Assembly: GCA_036407035.1 (NCBI GenBank)
Contig: DASXAA010000219.1
Coordinates: 8,924 to 72,923, forward strand
Source of the DNA: JACVRW01 sp036407035
GTDB lineage: Bacteria; Actinomycetota; Thermoleophilia; Solirubrobacterales; Thermoleophilaceae
Direction of reading: 5' to 3'
Length of the DNA stretch: 64,000 bases
Part shown: positions 24,209 to 31,263 of the stretch, piece by piece
How positions within the stretch are numbered: the first letter of the stretch is position 1
Layout of the letters: each line of letters starts with the position of its first letter
Made by a program: the position numbers and the translations under genes
The notes under the pieces: generated by a model
What the model saw: only the letters and a program-made list of their open reading frames with translations
The model's database searches: none
What the model was told of the DNA's origin: nothing

Positions 24209-24976
24209 CTACCGCCTGCAGGAGATCGCCGTGTCGACCGTCTTGTCGGGAACCTCGATGTAGCTGAAGATGCCGCGCGTCGGGGCCTTGCCGCCCTTCG
24301 GGCACTTGAAGGCCTCGATGTACCCGCGCATGCGGCCCTTGTGCTTGATGCTCGCCTTGACGGTCGTGGTGAAGAAGATCACGCCTGTGTGGAGGCCCGG
24401 CAGCGGCGTCTGGATGTTCTGCGGCACCGGGACGGTGAGCCTGTAGCCGTACTTGCCGTGCAGCTTCTTGAGCGGCGAGTTCAGCACGCCGCGGATCGAC
24501 ACCGGCGCGCTCGGGACGGAGAGGACGTAGAGCAGGACGCTCTTGCCCTTCGGGCCGTTGAACGCGGTCACGTCGGTCTTGACCTCGAGCGAGCCGACCT
24601 TGCCGATCGCACTGCCCTTGCCGATCTTCGACTGCTTGGGGCACTTGTTCGGGCCCTTGTTGAGCAGGATCGACTCCGTGCAGGACGGGAAGAAACGGCC
24701 GTTGGCGACGGCGGCGTTCGGGAAGAAGATCTGCGCCTGCTGGAGCGTCGGCGGCTGGCCCCCCGGCGGCACCGTATCCGCGCCGGTCGTCACCTTGAGG
24801 GCGATCGGAGTCGGCTTTCCGCCCTTGAGCTTGTTCGGCTTCACGCTCGCCGAGAGCGTCTGCTCGAAGTTGGTGTTCACGGTCTGCGCGTAGGCGATGG
24901 CGCCGCCGACGGCGACCGCGATGAGGGCGAGCGGGATTAGAAACATACGCGTGTTCAAAGGCATGGCGCGCACCAT
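24209..24976 (-). CDS. Secreted protein of unknown function
   Basis: An exported protein of about 255 residues with a signal helix (MFLIPLALIAVAVGGAIAYAQ). The mature part is beta-rich with a positively charged composition and four Cys (FFPSCTESI, GPNKCPKQ, AFKCPKGG, ISCRR) that could form two disulfides. A segment SKIGKGSAIGKVGSLEVKT follows the second Cys. I recall similar uncharacterised secreted proteins in Solirubrobacterales, without a function. Either of two ATGs (24976 or 24964) could start it; the signal peptide is intact with both. No catalytic motif is visible. Confidence 0.65.
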   Translation of the reverse strand: MVRAMPLNTRMFLIPLALIAVAVGGAIAYAQTVNTNFEQTLSASVKPNKLKGGKPTPIALKVTTGADTVPPGGQPPTLQQAQIFFPNAAVANGRFFPSCTESILLNKGPNKCPKQSKIGKGSAIGKVGSLEVKTDVTAFNGPKGKSVLLYVLSVPSAPVSIRGVLNSPLKKLHGKYGYRLTVPVPQNIQTPLPGLHTGVIFFTTTVKASIKHKGRMRGYIEAFKCPKGGKAPTRGIFSYIEVPDKTVDTAISCRR

Positions 24977-24988
24977 AGCCCACGCGGC

Positions 24989-25330
24989 TCAGCCGCGCAA
25001 GAGCAGATATACGAGCGTGGCCGCGAAGACGATCTGCCCGATGCCGAAGGCGACCCCGAGGCTGACCGCCCCGGCGAGCTCGGCGACCCCGACCGCGACC
25101 CCGAAGGCGGCGACGAGGATGAGGCACTGGGCGAAGCCGGAGAGGCCGAGGCGGCGTGGGGGAGGAGGACCGGGCGGCGCGCCCCGCCCGCGCGCCTGCT
25201 TCGCGTCCGGCCCGCGCGCCTGCTCGGCGGCGCGCTCGCCGCCCCGTGCGCGCTCCTCGGGCGGCTTCCCCCGCGCGCGCTCGTCCGGCTTCCCCCGCGC
25301 GCGCCCGCTCGGCTTCCGGCGCCGGCTCAC
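24989..25330 (-). CDS. Small Arg-rich membrane protein after meaB
   Basis: A 113-residue protein starting at a GTG that overlaps the meaB stop (GTGA). The first 60 residues are very low complexity (repeated RARGKP / EERARGG units and a Pro run), and the C-terminal 50 hold two hydrophobic helices (GFAQCLILVAAFGVAVGVAELAG and GVAFGIGQIVFAATLVYLLL). It looks like a small two-span membrane protein with a cationic cytoplasmic tail. Function unknown. The coupling and the good helices support it, but the repetitive N-terminus could partly be a compositional artefact of the GC-rich sequence. Confidence 0.5.
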   Translation of the reverse strand: MSRRRKPSGRARGKPDERARGKPPEERARGGERAAEQARGPDAKQARGRGAPPGPPPPRRLGLSGFAQCLILVAAFGVAVGVAELAGAVSLGVAFGIGQIVFAATLVYLLLRG

Positions 25331-26286
25331 GCGTTCGCCCTCCGCTCGAGCTCGGCCACCAGCGCGTTCACGCTGAGCGCCTCGTCCTGGGCGGCCAGGA
25401 ACCGGAGCGCTTCGCGGCGTCCCCCGAGCGCCCGCAGCGCCCGCTCCCCGTGCTCGGCCGTCAGCTCTCGCAGCGCCGACAGCCGCCGGCACCGGAGCCG
25501 CCGTTCGGCCACGTCGAGCCGCCCGCGGTGGGCGTCGATCGCTCCGACCAGCTCGTCGACGCCGCTCGGCGGTGGGATCGACGACACCGCCACGACCGGC
25601 ACGTCGCGGGAGCCGAGCGCGGCCAGCGCCTGCTCGAGGTCGCGCTGGGCGCGGAGCGCAGGGTCGCCGAGGTCGGCTTTCGTCACGACGAGCACGTCGG
25701 GCACCTCCATGATGCCCGCCTTCAGGAACTGGAGCACATCGCCCGAGGCGGGCTGCACCACCACGGCGACGGTATCGCTCACCTCCTCGACGTCTGTCTC
25801 CGACTGGCCGACGCCCACGGTCTCGATCACCACGACGTCGAACGTCGCGGCGAGCGCCTCGGCCGCCTCGCGCGTCGGGCCGGCGAGCCCGCCGAGCCGT
25901 CCGCCCGCCGCGGTCGAGCGGATCAGCACGCCGTCGTCGCGAGGGTCGTGCTCGATCCTGGCGCGGTCGGCGAGCAGCGAGCCGCCCGAGCGCTTCGACG
26001 ACGGGTCCACGGCGAGCACCGCCACGGTTCGTCCCGCATCGCGCCAGTCGGCGACCAGAGCCGACAGCAGGCTGGACTTGCCCGCACCCGGCGGCCCCGT
26101 CACGCCGATCACATGCGCGGGCGCCTCGCCGCCGAGCGCCTCTGGCGACACCTCCGCCAGCAACGCGGCCGCCGCGTCGCGGTTCCCGGGGGAGCGGTCC
26201 TCGATCAGGTTGAGCGCCGCCGGCGCCGCGGCGCGGTCGCCCTCGCGCAACCGCCTGCCGAGCTCCGCCGCATCCGAGGTTGCCAT
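25327..26286 (-). CDS. meaB: MeaB/ArgK-type G3E GTPase (acyl-CoA mutase chaperone)
   Basis: A 319-residue G3E P-loop GTPase that protects and loads adenosylcobalamin on methylmalonyl-CoA-type mutases. The Walker A is GVTGPPGAGKSSLLSAL; the G2-G3 region includes VDPSSKRSGGSLLADR, STAAGGRLGG and VVIETVGVGQSE; VVTKADL is the base-specificity motif. These are the family's hallmark blocks in order. The ATG at 26286 places the Walker A near residue 62. The ethylmalonyl-CoA mutase-type gene lies 1 kb upstream on the same strand, which fits a chaperone role. A small membrane protein is coupled to its stop. Confidence 0.92.
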   Translation of the reverse strand: MATSDAAELGRRLREGDRAAAPAALNLIEDRSPGNRDAAAALLAEVSPEALGGEAPAHVIGVTGPPGAGKSSLLSALVADWRDAGRTVAVLAVDPSSKRSGGSLLADRARIEHDPRDDGVLIRSTAAGGRLGGLAGPTREAAEALAATFDVVVIETVGVGQSETDVEEVSDTVAVVVQPASGDVLQFLKAGIMEVPDVLVVTKADLGDPALRAQRDLEQALAALGSRDVPVVAVSSIPPPSGVDELVGAIDAHRGRLDVAERRLRCRRLSALRELTAEHGERALRALGGRREALRFLAAQDEALSVNALVAELERRANA

Positions 26287-26303
26287 GGGCGGCGCAAGGT
26301 AGC

Positions 26304-27218
26304 TCACGCAGCCCGCGCGAGCAGACGACGGAGGAGCTCGGCGATCCGGCCGGGCTCCTCGACGACCTGGCGCCGGGTGATGCGAACGGGATCGAACCCG
26401 GCGAGTCGCAGGCGCTGGTCGCGCAGGCGATCGTCCTCGAACGCCCGTCGGGTCCCGTGCGTCGTCCAGCCGTCGGTCTCGACGACAAGCCGCTCGGCGC
26501 GCCAGAGGAAGTCGACCTTTACCCAGCCACGACCGATCGCGGCGGACTCGGCTCCGAGGTGGAGCCGGGCGTTGACCTCCGGCTGGGGAAGGCCAGCGTC
26601 GCGGCACAGGGCGAGGAAGAGCTCCTCGAGCTCCTGGTCGGTGAGCGTCGGGCCGCCAAGGGCGGGGAGGACGGCGCGGACGACGGCGGCGCCGGGGTGG
26701 CCGTCGGTGCGTTGGAGCACGTCTTGCACGGCACGCAGGTCGAAGACTCCGAGCACCTCGGCCTGGTTGATCGCACGCTCGGCCGGGCGTTCGCCGAGGT
26801 CGGCGGCCATGTCGATGAGGGTGCGGGCGACGGAGGTGCAGGGGATTCCGTCAACGACCGCGCGGTCTCTCTCGACCAGGGTTCGGCTCGAGTGGACGAT
26901 GATTCCGGGCCGATGCCTTCCGGCTCGGCCCCGCACGGTGTCGTCGACCATGCGGCGGTTGTCCGGGCGCAGGGCGTGGAGGCCACCCGCAGAGCGGTGT
27001 GACACGAGCGCGCGCGGTCCACATGCGAGAACGGCGGCAATGAGGAGGCCATCCCCGGTCAAGCGGGAATGGCCAACCGCGTACACGCCCCGGTGCACGG
27101 CGTGCAACCGGCCTGCGGCCACGCGCTTGCGCACGGCAGATGGACTGAGTCCGAGGGCTCGCAGCTGATCGATGCCGACGACTCCATGCTGGCGATCGGC
27201 GAGCGTCGCGAGCCCCAC
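26304..27218 (-). CDS. AbiEi-like winged-helix + DUF559 nuclease-fold protein
   Basis: A 304-residue protein starting at GTG. The N-terminus (GVVGIDQLRALGLSPSAVRKRVAAGRLHAVHRGVYAVG) is the winged-helix region shared with AbiEi-type antitoxin-like proteins, and the C-terminal part (VKVDFLWRAERLVVETDGWTTHGTRRAFEDDRLRDQRL) resembles DUF559, a Vsr/PD-(D/E)XK-like fold with the acidic residues in VDFLW and VVETDG. The family is widespread and often expanded in actinobacteria, with no settled function. There is no AbiEii-type toxin next to it, so calling it part of a toxin-antitoxin system is not justified. It lies 18 bases upstream of meaB. Confidence 0.78.
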   Translation of the reverse strand: MGLATLADRQHGVVGIDQLRALGLSPSAVRKRVAAGRLHAVHRGVYAVGHSRLTGDGLLIAAVLACGPRALVSHRSAGGLHALRPDNRRMVDDTVRGRAGRHRPGIIVHSSRTLVERDRAVVDGIPCTSVARTLIDMAADLGERPAERAINQAEVLGVFDLRAVQDVLQRTDGHPGAAVVRAVLPALGGPTLTDQELEELFLALCRDAGLPQPEVNARLHLGAESAAIGRGWVKVDFLWRAERLVVETDGWTTHGTRRAFEDDRLRDQRLRLAGFDPVRITRRQVVEEPGRIAELLRRLLARAA

Positions 27219-27338
27219 ATCCCGGGGGTGTTCGACAAAGCGGGACTATTACTCCCGGAACGTTGAACACCCCCCTCCATGCCCGCACCCTGACGGCTGC
27301 CGGCGCACGCGTGGGTTACAAGCGTTACGAGTCTGCGA

Positions 27339-29336
27339 CTACGCCGCGGCCGGGGCGGTCACGCCGTTGCACTCCGCCACCAGGTCCACGATGTCGCCCA
27401 TTATCCGGCTGACCTCGAAGTCCTTCGGCGTGTAGACGCGGGCGACTCCGGCCTCCCGCAGGGCGGCCTCGTCCGCCGCCGGGATGATCCCGCCGACCAC
27501 GACGGGCACACCCCCGGCGCCCGCGGCCTCCAGCTCGCGCAGCACCGCCGGGATCAGCTCCGCGTGCGAGCCGGACAGGATCGAGAGGCCCACTACGTGT
27601 ACGCCCTCCTGGACCGCGGTCGCCGCGATCCGGGCCGGCGTCAGCCGGATGCCGTCGTACACCACGTCCATCCCGGCGTCCCGGGCGCGGATCGCGATCT
27701 GCTCGGCGCCGTTCGAGTGGCCGTCCAGCCCGGGCTTCCCGACCAGGATCTTGATCCGCCGGCCCAAAGCCGACGAGACCCGGTCCACACGATCCCGCAG
27801 CTCGACCAACGACGAATCGTCCCGGGCGGCCGCGGCCTCGGCGACACCCGTCGGCGCGCGATACTCACCGAAGACCGACCGGAGAACGCCCGCCCACTCA
27901 CCGGTGGTCACCCCATTCTTCGCCGCTGTAAGCGTGGCGGGCATGATGTTCGTGTCAGGGTCGAGAGCGGCGTCGCGAAGCGAATCCAAAGCGGCGGAAA
28001 CGGCGTCCGAGTCGCGGCCGGAGCGCCAAGCCTGGACCGCGGCAACGGCGGACCGCTCGACCGCCGGATCAACCCGCAAGATCCCCCCGTCCTCGCCCTC
28101 CTGCAACGGCGACGGCTCGTGCTCCGTGTAGCAGTTCTGCCCGACCACCTTCTGCTCGCCCGCCTCGATCCGCCGCACACGCTCGCGGTGCGACTCCACG
28201 AGCTGGGTCTTCATGTACGGCACGGCCTCCACGGCGCCGCCGCGCTCAGCCACGACCTCCATCTCGGCCCGCGCGCCGCCCACCAGCTCCTCCACCAGCC
28301 CGTCCATCACCCGCGAGCCCTCGAACACGTCCGCGTACTCGAGCAGGTCGGTCTCGCAGGCCAGGATCTGCTGGATCCGCAGCGACCACTGCTGGTCCCA
28401 CGGCCGCGGCAGCCCGAGCGCCTCGTTCCACGCGGGGAGCTGGATCGCCCGCGCCCGCGCGTCGCGCCCCATCGTGACCGCCAGCGCCTCCAGCACGATC
28501 CGGATGATGTTGTTCTCCGGCTGCGACTCGGTCAGGCCCAGCGAGTTCACCTGCACCCCGTACCGGAACCGCAGATACCGCTCGTCGTCAACGCCGTACC
28601 GCGTCCGCCCGATCTCCTCCCACAGCCGGCCCATCGCCCGCAGCTTCGCGTGCTCCTCGACGAAGCGGATGCCCGCGTTGACGAAGAACGAGATGCGCCC
28701 GAACACGCGCGGGAAAATCTCCTCGGGCACCCGGTCCCGCACCCGGTCGAGCACCGCGATCCCGGTCGAGAGCGCGTACGCGATCTCCTGCACGGGCGTC
28801 GCCCCCGCCTCCTGGAGGTGGTACGAGCAGATGTTGATCGGGTTCCACTTCGGAACCTCGTCGACCGTCCACGCGATCATGTCCGCGATCAGCCGCATCG
28901 ACGGCTCCGGCGGGAACGCGTACGTCCCGCGCGAGAGGAACTCCTTGATGATGTCGTTCTGCGTGGTGCCCTGGAGCGAGTGGCGGTCCACGCCGTTCTC
29001 CTCGGCGACCGTCACGTACAGCGCCAACAGCCACGCCGCCGTGGCGTTGATCGTCATCGACGTGTTCATCTCGTCGAGCGGGATCCCGTCGAACAGGGTG
29101 TGCATGTCGCCCTTGTGGGTGATCGAGACGCCGACCTTGCCGGCCTCGCCGCGCGACAGCTCGTGGTCGGGGTCGTAGCCGGTCTGGGTCGGCAGGTCGA
29201 ACGCCACCGACAGTCCGGTCTGGCCCTTCGCGAGGTTCCGCCTGTACAGCTCGTTCGACTCGCGCGCCGTCGAATGGCCCGCGTAGGTGCGCATCACCCA
29301 CGGGCTGTCCGGCTGCGGGAGGCGATGGCCCGTCAC
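27339..29336 (-). CDS. Ethylmalonyl-CoA mutase-type (MeaA) B12-dependent mutase
   Basis: A 665-residue single-chain adenosylcobalamin acyl-CoA mutase of the MeaA/Ecm type, converting ethylmalonyl-CoA to methylsuccinyl-CoA in the ethylmalonyl-CoA pathway. The N-terminal barrel carries MRTYAGHSTARESNELYRRNLAKGQTGLSVAFDLPTQ and MNTSMTINATAAWLLALY, closely matching actinobacterial MeaA as I remember it. The C-terminal Rossmann domain has the B12-ligating D-x-H-x-x-G motif in KPGLDGHSNGAEQ and GLSILSGSH. The length is about that of Ecm and shorter than fused two-subunit mutases. GTG at 29336 is inferred. Methylmalonyl-CoA activity cannot be excluded by motif. MeaB lies just downstream, and Ccr is 6 kb away. 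Confidence 0.88.
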   Translation of the reverse strand: MTGHRLPQPDSPWVMRTYAGHSTARESNELYRRNLAKGQTGLSVAFDLPTQTGYDPDHELSRGEAGKVGVSITHKGDMHTLFDGIPLDEMNTSMTINATAAWLLALYVTVAEENGVDRHSLQGTTQNDIIKEFLSRGTYAFPPEPSMRLIADMIAWTVDEVPKWNPINICSYHLQEAGATPVQEIAYALSTGIAVLDRVRDRVPEEIFPRVFGRISFFVNAGIRFVEEHAKLRAMGRLWEEIGRTRYGVDDERYLRFRYGVQVNSLGLTESQPENNIIRIVLEALAVTMGRDARARAIQLPAWNEALGLPRPWDQQWSLRIQQILACETDLLEYADVFEGSRVMDGLVEELVGGARAEMEVVAERGGAVEAVPYMKTQLVESHRERVRRIEAGEQKVVGQNCYTEHEPSPLQEGEDGGILRVDPAVERSAVAAVQAWRSGRDSDAVSAALDSLRDAALDPDTNIMPATLTAAKNGVTTGEWAGVLRSVFGEYRAPTGVAEAAAARDDSSLVELRDRVDRVSSALGRRIKILVGKPGLDGHSNGAEQIAIRARDAGMDVVYDGIRLTPARIAATAVQEGVHVVGLSILSGSHAELIPAVLRELEAAGAGGVPVVVGGIIPAADEAALREAGVARVYTPKDFEVSRIMGDIVDLVAECNGVTAPAAA

Positions 29337-29388
29337 GAGGGAAAGTCTATGGGGCCCGCCGCCGGGGGGATGGCAGCGGGCCCCCGCC

Positions 29389-30975
29389 CTACTTGGTGAA
29401 CGAGGTCCTCCAAGAGGCACGCCACGACGCCCGCCAGCTGGCCCTCCAACTGGCGCGCCAGCTCGCGTCCTGGTCGGCCCGGTCGGCCTCCGAGGTCGCG
29501 CAGGTGGCGCACCGCCAGCTCGCGAGCGGACTCCACAGCGCGGCGAGCAACCGGTCGGCCGAGCGCCAGCTCGCCCTGAACCAGGTCGCGCGCCGGAAGT
29601 CGATCCTGCCCGTCGCGGTGTTGATGAGGTTGCTCGGGGTGAGCCCCAAGTTGCTGCGCAGCTTGTTGCTGCCGTCGTTCAGGGCGGCGGCGTCGTCGAC
29701 GCGCGGCTCGACGCCCACGCCCGGCACGTCGCGGGCGGTGTTGATCAGGGCGCCCTTGACCTGATCCGGGGTCCAGTTCGGGTGCGCCTCGATCACGTCG
29801 GCCGCGGCGCCCGACACGAGCGCGGCCGACATCGACGTTCCGCCGAGCTCCATGTACCCGCGTCCGATGATGCACTCGGGGCACCGGCGCGCGTAGTCGC
29901 TGCCGGGCGCCATCACCGACGCCAGGTGCGCGCCCGGCGCCAGGATCTCGGGCTTCGAGAGGCCGTCCTGCGTCTTGCCGTGGCTCGACCATGAGGTGAG
30001 CTTGTCGTCGCCCGTGTAGTCCGTCCCCTGATCGTCCACGGCACCGACCGTGAGCACGTACGGGTCGTTGCCGGGCGAGAAGGAGACGGCGTCGTTGTCG
30101 GAGCCCGCGTTGCCCGCCGCGGCGACCACCACGATGCCCTGGAACCACGCCTCCTCGACGGCGGCGTCGAGCGGGTCGGTCTTGTACGACTCGGCGACGG
30201 TCGAGCTGAGCGACAGGTTGAGGACGCGGATGTTGTAGTCGTCCTTGTGGTCGACCGCGAACTGCACGCCGTCGATCACGTCGATCAGGCTCGCGTTGCC
30301 CTCCTCGTCGGAGATCTTGACCGAGATGAGGTTGGCGTTCGGCGCGACGCCGACGTAGTCGCCGTCGGCGCTGTCCCAGCCGGGCCGGTTGTTGCCGTTG
30401 CCGGCGATCAGGCCGGCGACGTGGGTGCCGTGGCCGAACGAGTCACCGGCGTTGCGCGCGTCGGGGTTGACGACCGCCGAGGCGACAACGCGCGAGCGCG
30501 AGTTGTAGCTCGAGACCTGGAAGTCCGGCAGGTTGCCCGCGACGCCGGTGTCGACCACGGCGACTCCCACGCCGCGGCCGGTCAGGCCGTCCTGCCAGGC
30601 CTTGGTGGCCTCGAGCGACTGGTTGAACGAGGTCCTGAGCCGCCACGGCTCGTAGATCGAGCTGGCGCGCTTCACGACCGGCGCGTTGGCGGAGACCGCG
30701 CGCACGCGCGGGTCGCGCTCGAGCGCGCCGGTCGCCGACGGGCTCACCACGGCGCCGACGCCGTTGATGATCCGCAGCTCCCGCTCCACGCGGCCGCCCA
30801 GCGAGCGCACCAGCGCCCCGCCCTCCGACAGCGACGTGCCGCGATCGAACTGCACGATCACCTCGTCGTCCGCGCGGGCGGAGGCCGGCAGGATCGCGAT
30901 GAGGGCGAGCAGCGCGCCCAACAGCACCATCGGACGCATCCAGCGAAGCCGCCCCAACTCCAGTTCAACCGTCAC
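29389..30975 (-). CDS. Subtilisin-family (S8) serine protease with ASWR tail
   Basis: A 528-residue secreted subtilase. The signal peptide includes MVLLGALLALIAILPASARA; an I9-like prodomain follows (about 38-105); the catalytic triad is Asp142 (VVDTG), His182 (GHGTHVAG) and Ser381 (GGTSMSAAL), with oxyanion Asn289 (AAAGNAG). GTG at 30975 is chosen because GGAGG lies six bases upstream; an ATG at 30939 lacks one. The tail after residue 463 is unusual: scattered ASWR words, then five tandem A-S-W-R units ending TSFTK. The 288-base upstream gap holds a large fold-back element. It probably degrades protein outside the cell; the tail may sort or tether it. Confidence 0.9.
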   Translation of the reverse strand: MTVELELGRLRWMRPMVLLGALLALIAILPASARADDEVIVQFDRGTSLSEGGALVRSLGGRVERELRIINGVGAVVSPSATGALERDPRVRAVSANAPVVKRASSIYEPWRLRTSFNQSLEATKAWQDGLTGRGVGVAVVDTGVAGNLPDFQVSSYNSRSRVVASAVVNPDARNAGDSFGHGTHVAGLIAGNGNNRPGWDSADGDYVGVAPNANLISVKISDEEGNASLIDVIDGVQFAVDHKDDYNIRVLNLSLSSTVAESYKTDPLDAAVEEAWFQGIVVVAAAGNAGSDNDAVSFSPGNDPYVLTVGAVDDQGTDYTGDDKLTSWSSHGKTQDGLSKPEILAPGAHLASVMAPGSDYARRCPECIIGRGYMELGGTSMSAALVSGAAADVIEAHPNWTPDQVKGALINTARDVPGVGVEPRVDDAAALNDGSNKLRSNLGLTPSNLINTATGRIDFRRATWFRASWRSADRLLAALWSPLASWRCATCATSEADRADQDASWRASWRASWRASWRASWRTSFTK

Positions 30976-31109
30976 GCGAGTCCTCCACAAAGTCTCTTGT
31001 CGTACTCGCGAGCCCAGCGGGGCGGTGCTCGCGTACTCAGAAGATCGGAATTCCGCGCCGGCTCTGGATCGGCGGGTTGTCCATAGACGTTTGTTCGACC
31101 CCGGCCTGG

Positions 31110-31253
31110 ATCCACCGATCCTGACGGCATTTCCTCGCCGGGCTGCCGTCGCCAGGCGTCGCCGGCTCACTCGCGAGGGTTCACCCTCGCTCCGCTCGCC
31201 GTCGTCGCCTGGCTCGGCCCCCGGCACGGAAATGCTCGCCAGTCCCGGTGGAT
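31110..31253 (-). other. 144-base nested inverted repeat upstream of S8 protease
   Basis: Four complementary blocks nest around one centre: ATCCACCG (31110-31117) with CGGTGGAT (31246-31253); GCATTTCC (31127-31134) with GGAAATGC (31228-31235); GCCAGGCG (31151-31158) with CGCCTGGC (31206-31213); GCGAGGGT (31173-31180) with ACCCTCGC (31183-31190). The distances between successive blocks are nearly equal on both arms (9/10, 16/14, 14/15 bases). On the minus strand the tip would be a UGAA tetraloop. It ends 10 bases downstream of the GGDEF/HD-GYP stop (31264) and lies 135 bases before the protease start. It could be a structured leader, a large 3' end or a palindromic repeat. I cannot match it to a riboswitch class I know. 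Confidence 0.6.
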
Positions 31254-31263
31254 ACAGACCGCG

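Noticed and set aside
26304..27218. Toxin-antitoxin locus (AbiE type)
   Set aside because: Only the AbiEi-like winged-helix/DUF559 protein is present; no AbiEii nucleotidyltransferase adjoins.
29393..29764. Plus-strand frame with LALQLARQLAS repeats opposite the protease tail
   Set aside because: It is the antisense of the ASWR repeats; no start context or homology.
31110..31253. Known riboswitch (c-di-GMP or c-di-AMP class)
   Set aside because: Considered because of the neighbouring c-di-GMP enzyme, but none of the conserved aptamer sequences I know could be found; kept as an unassigned structured element.
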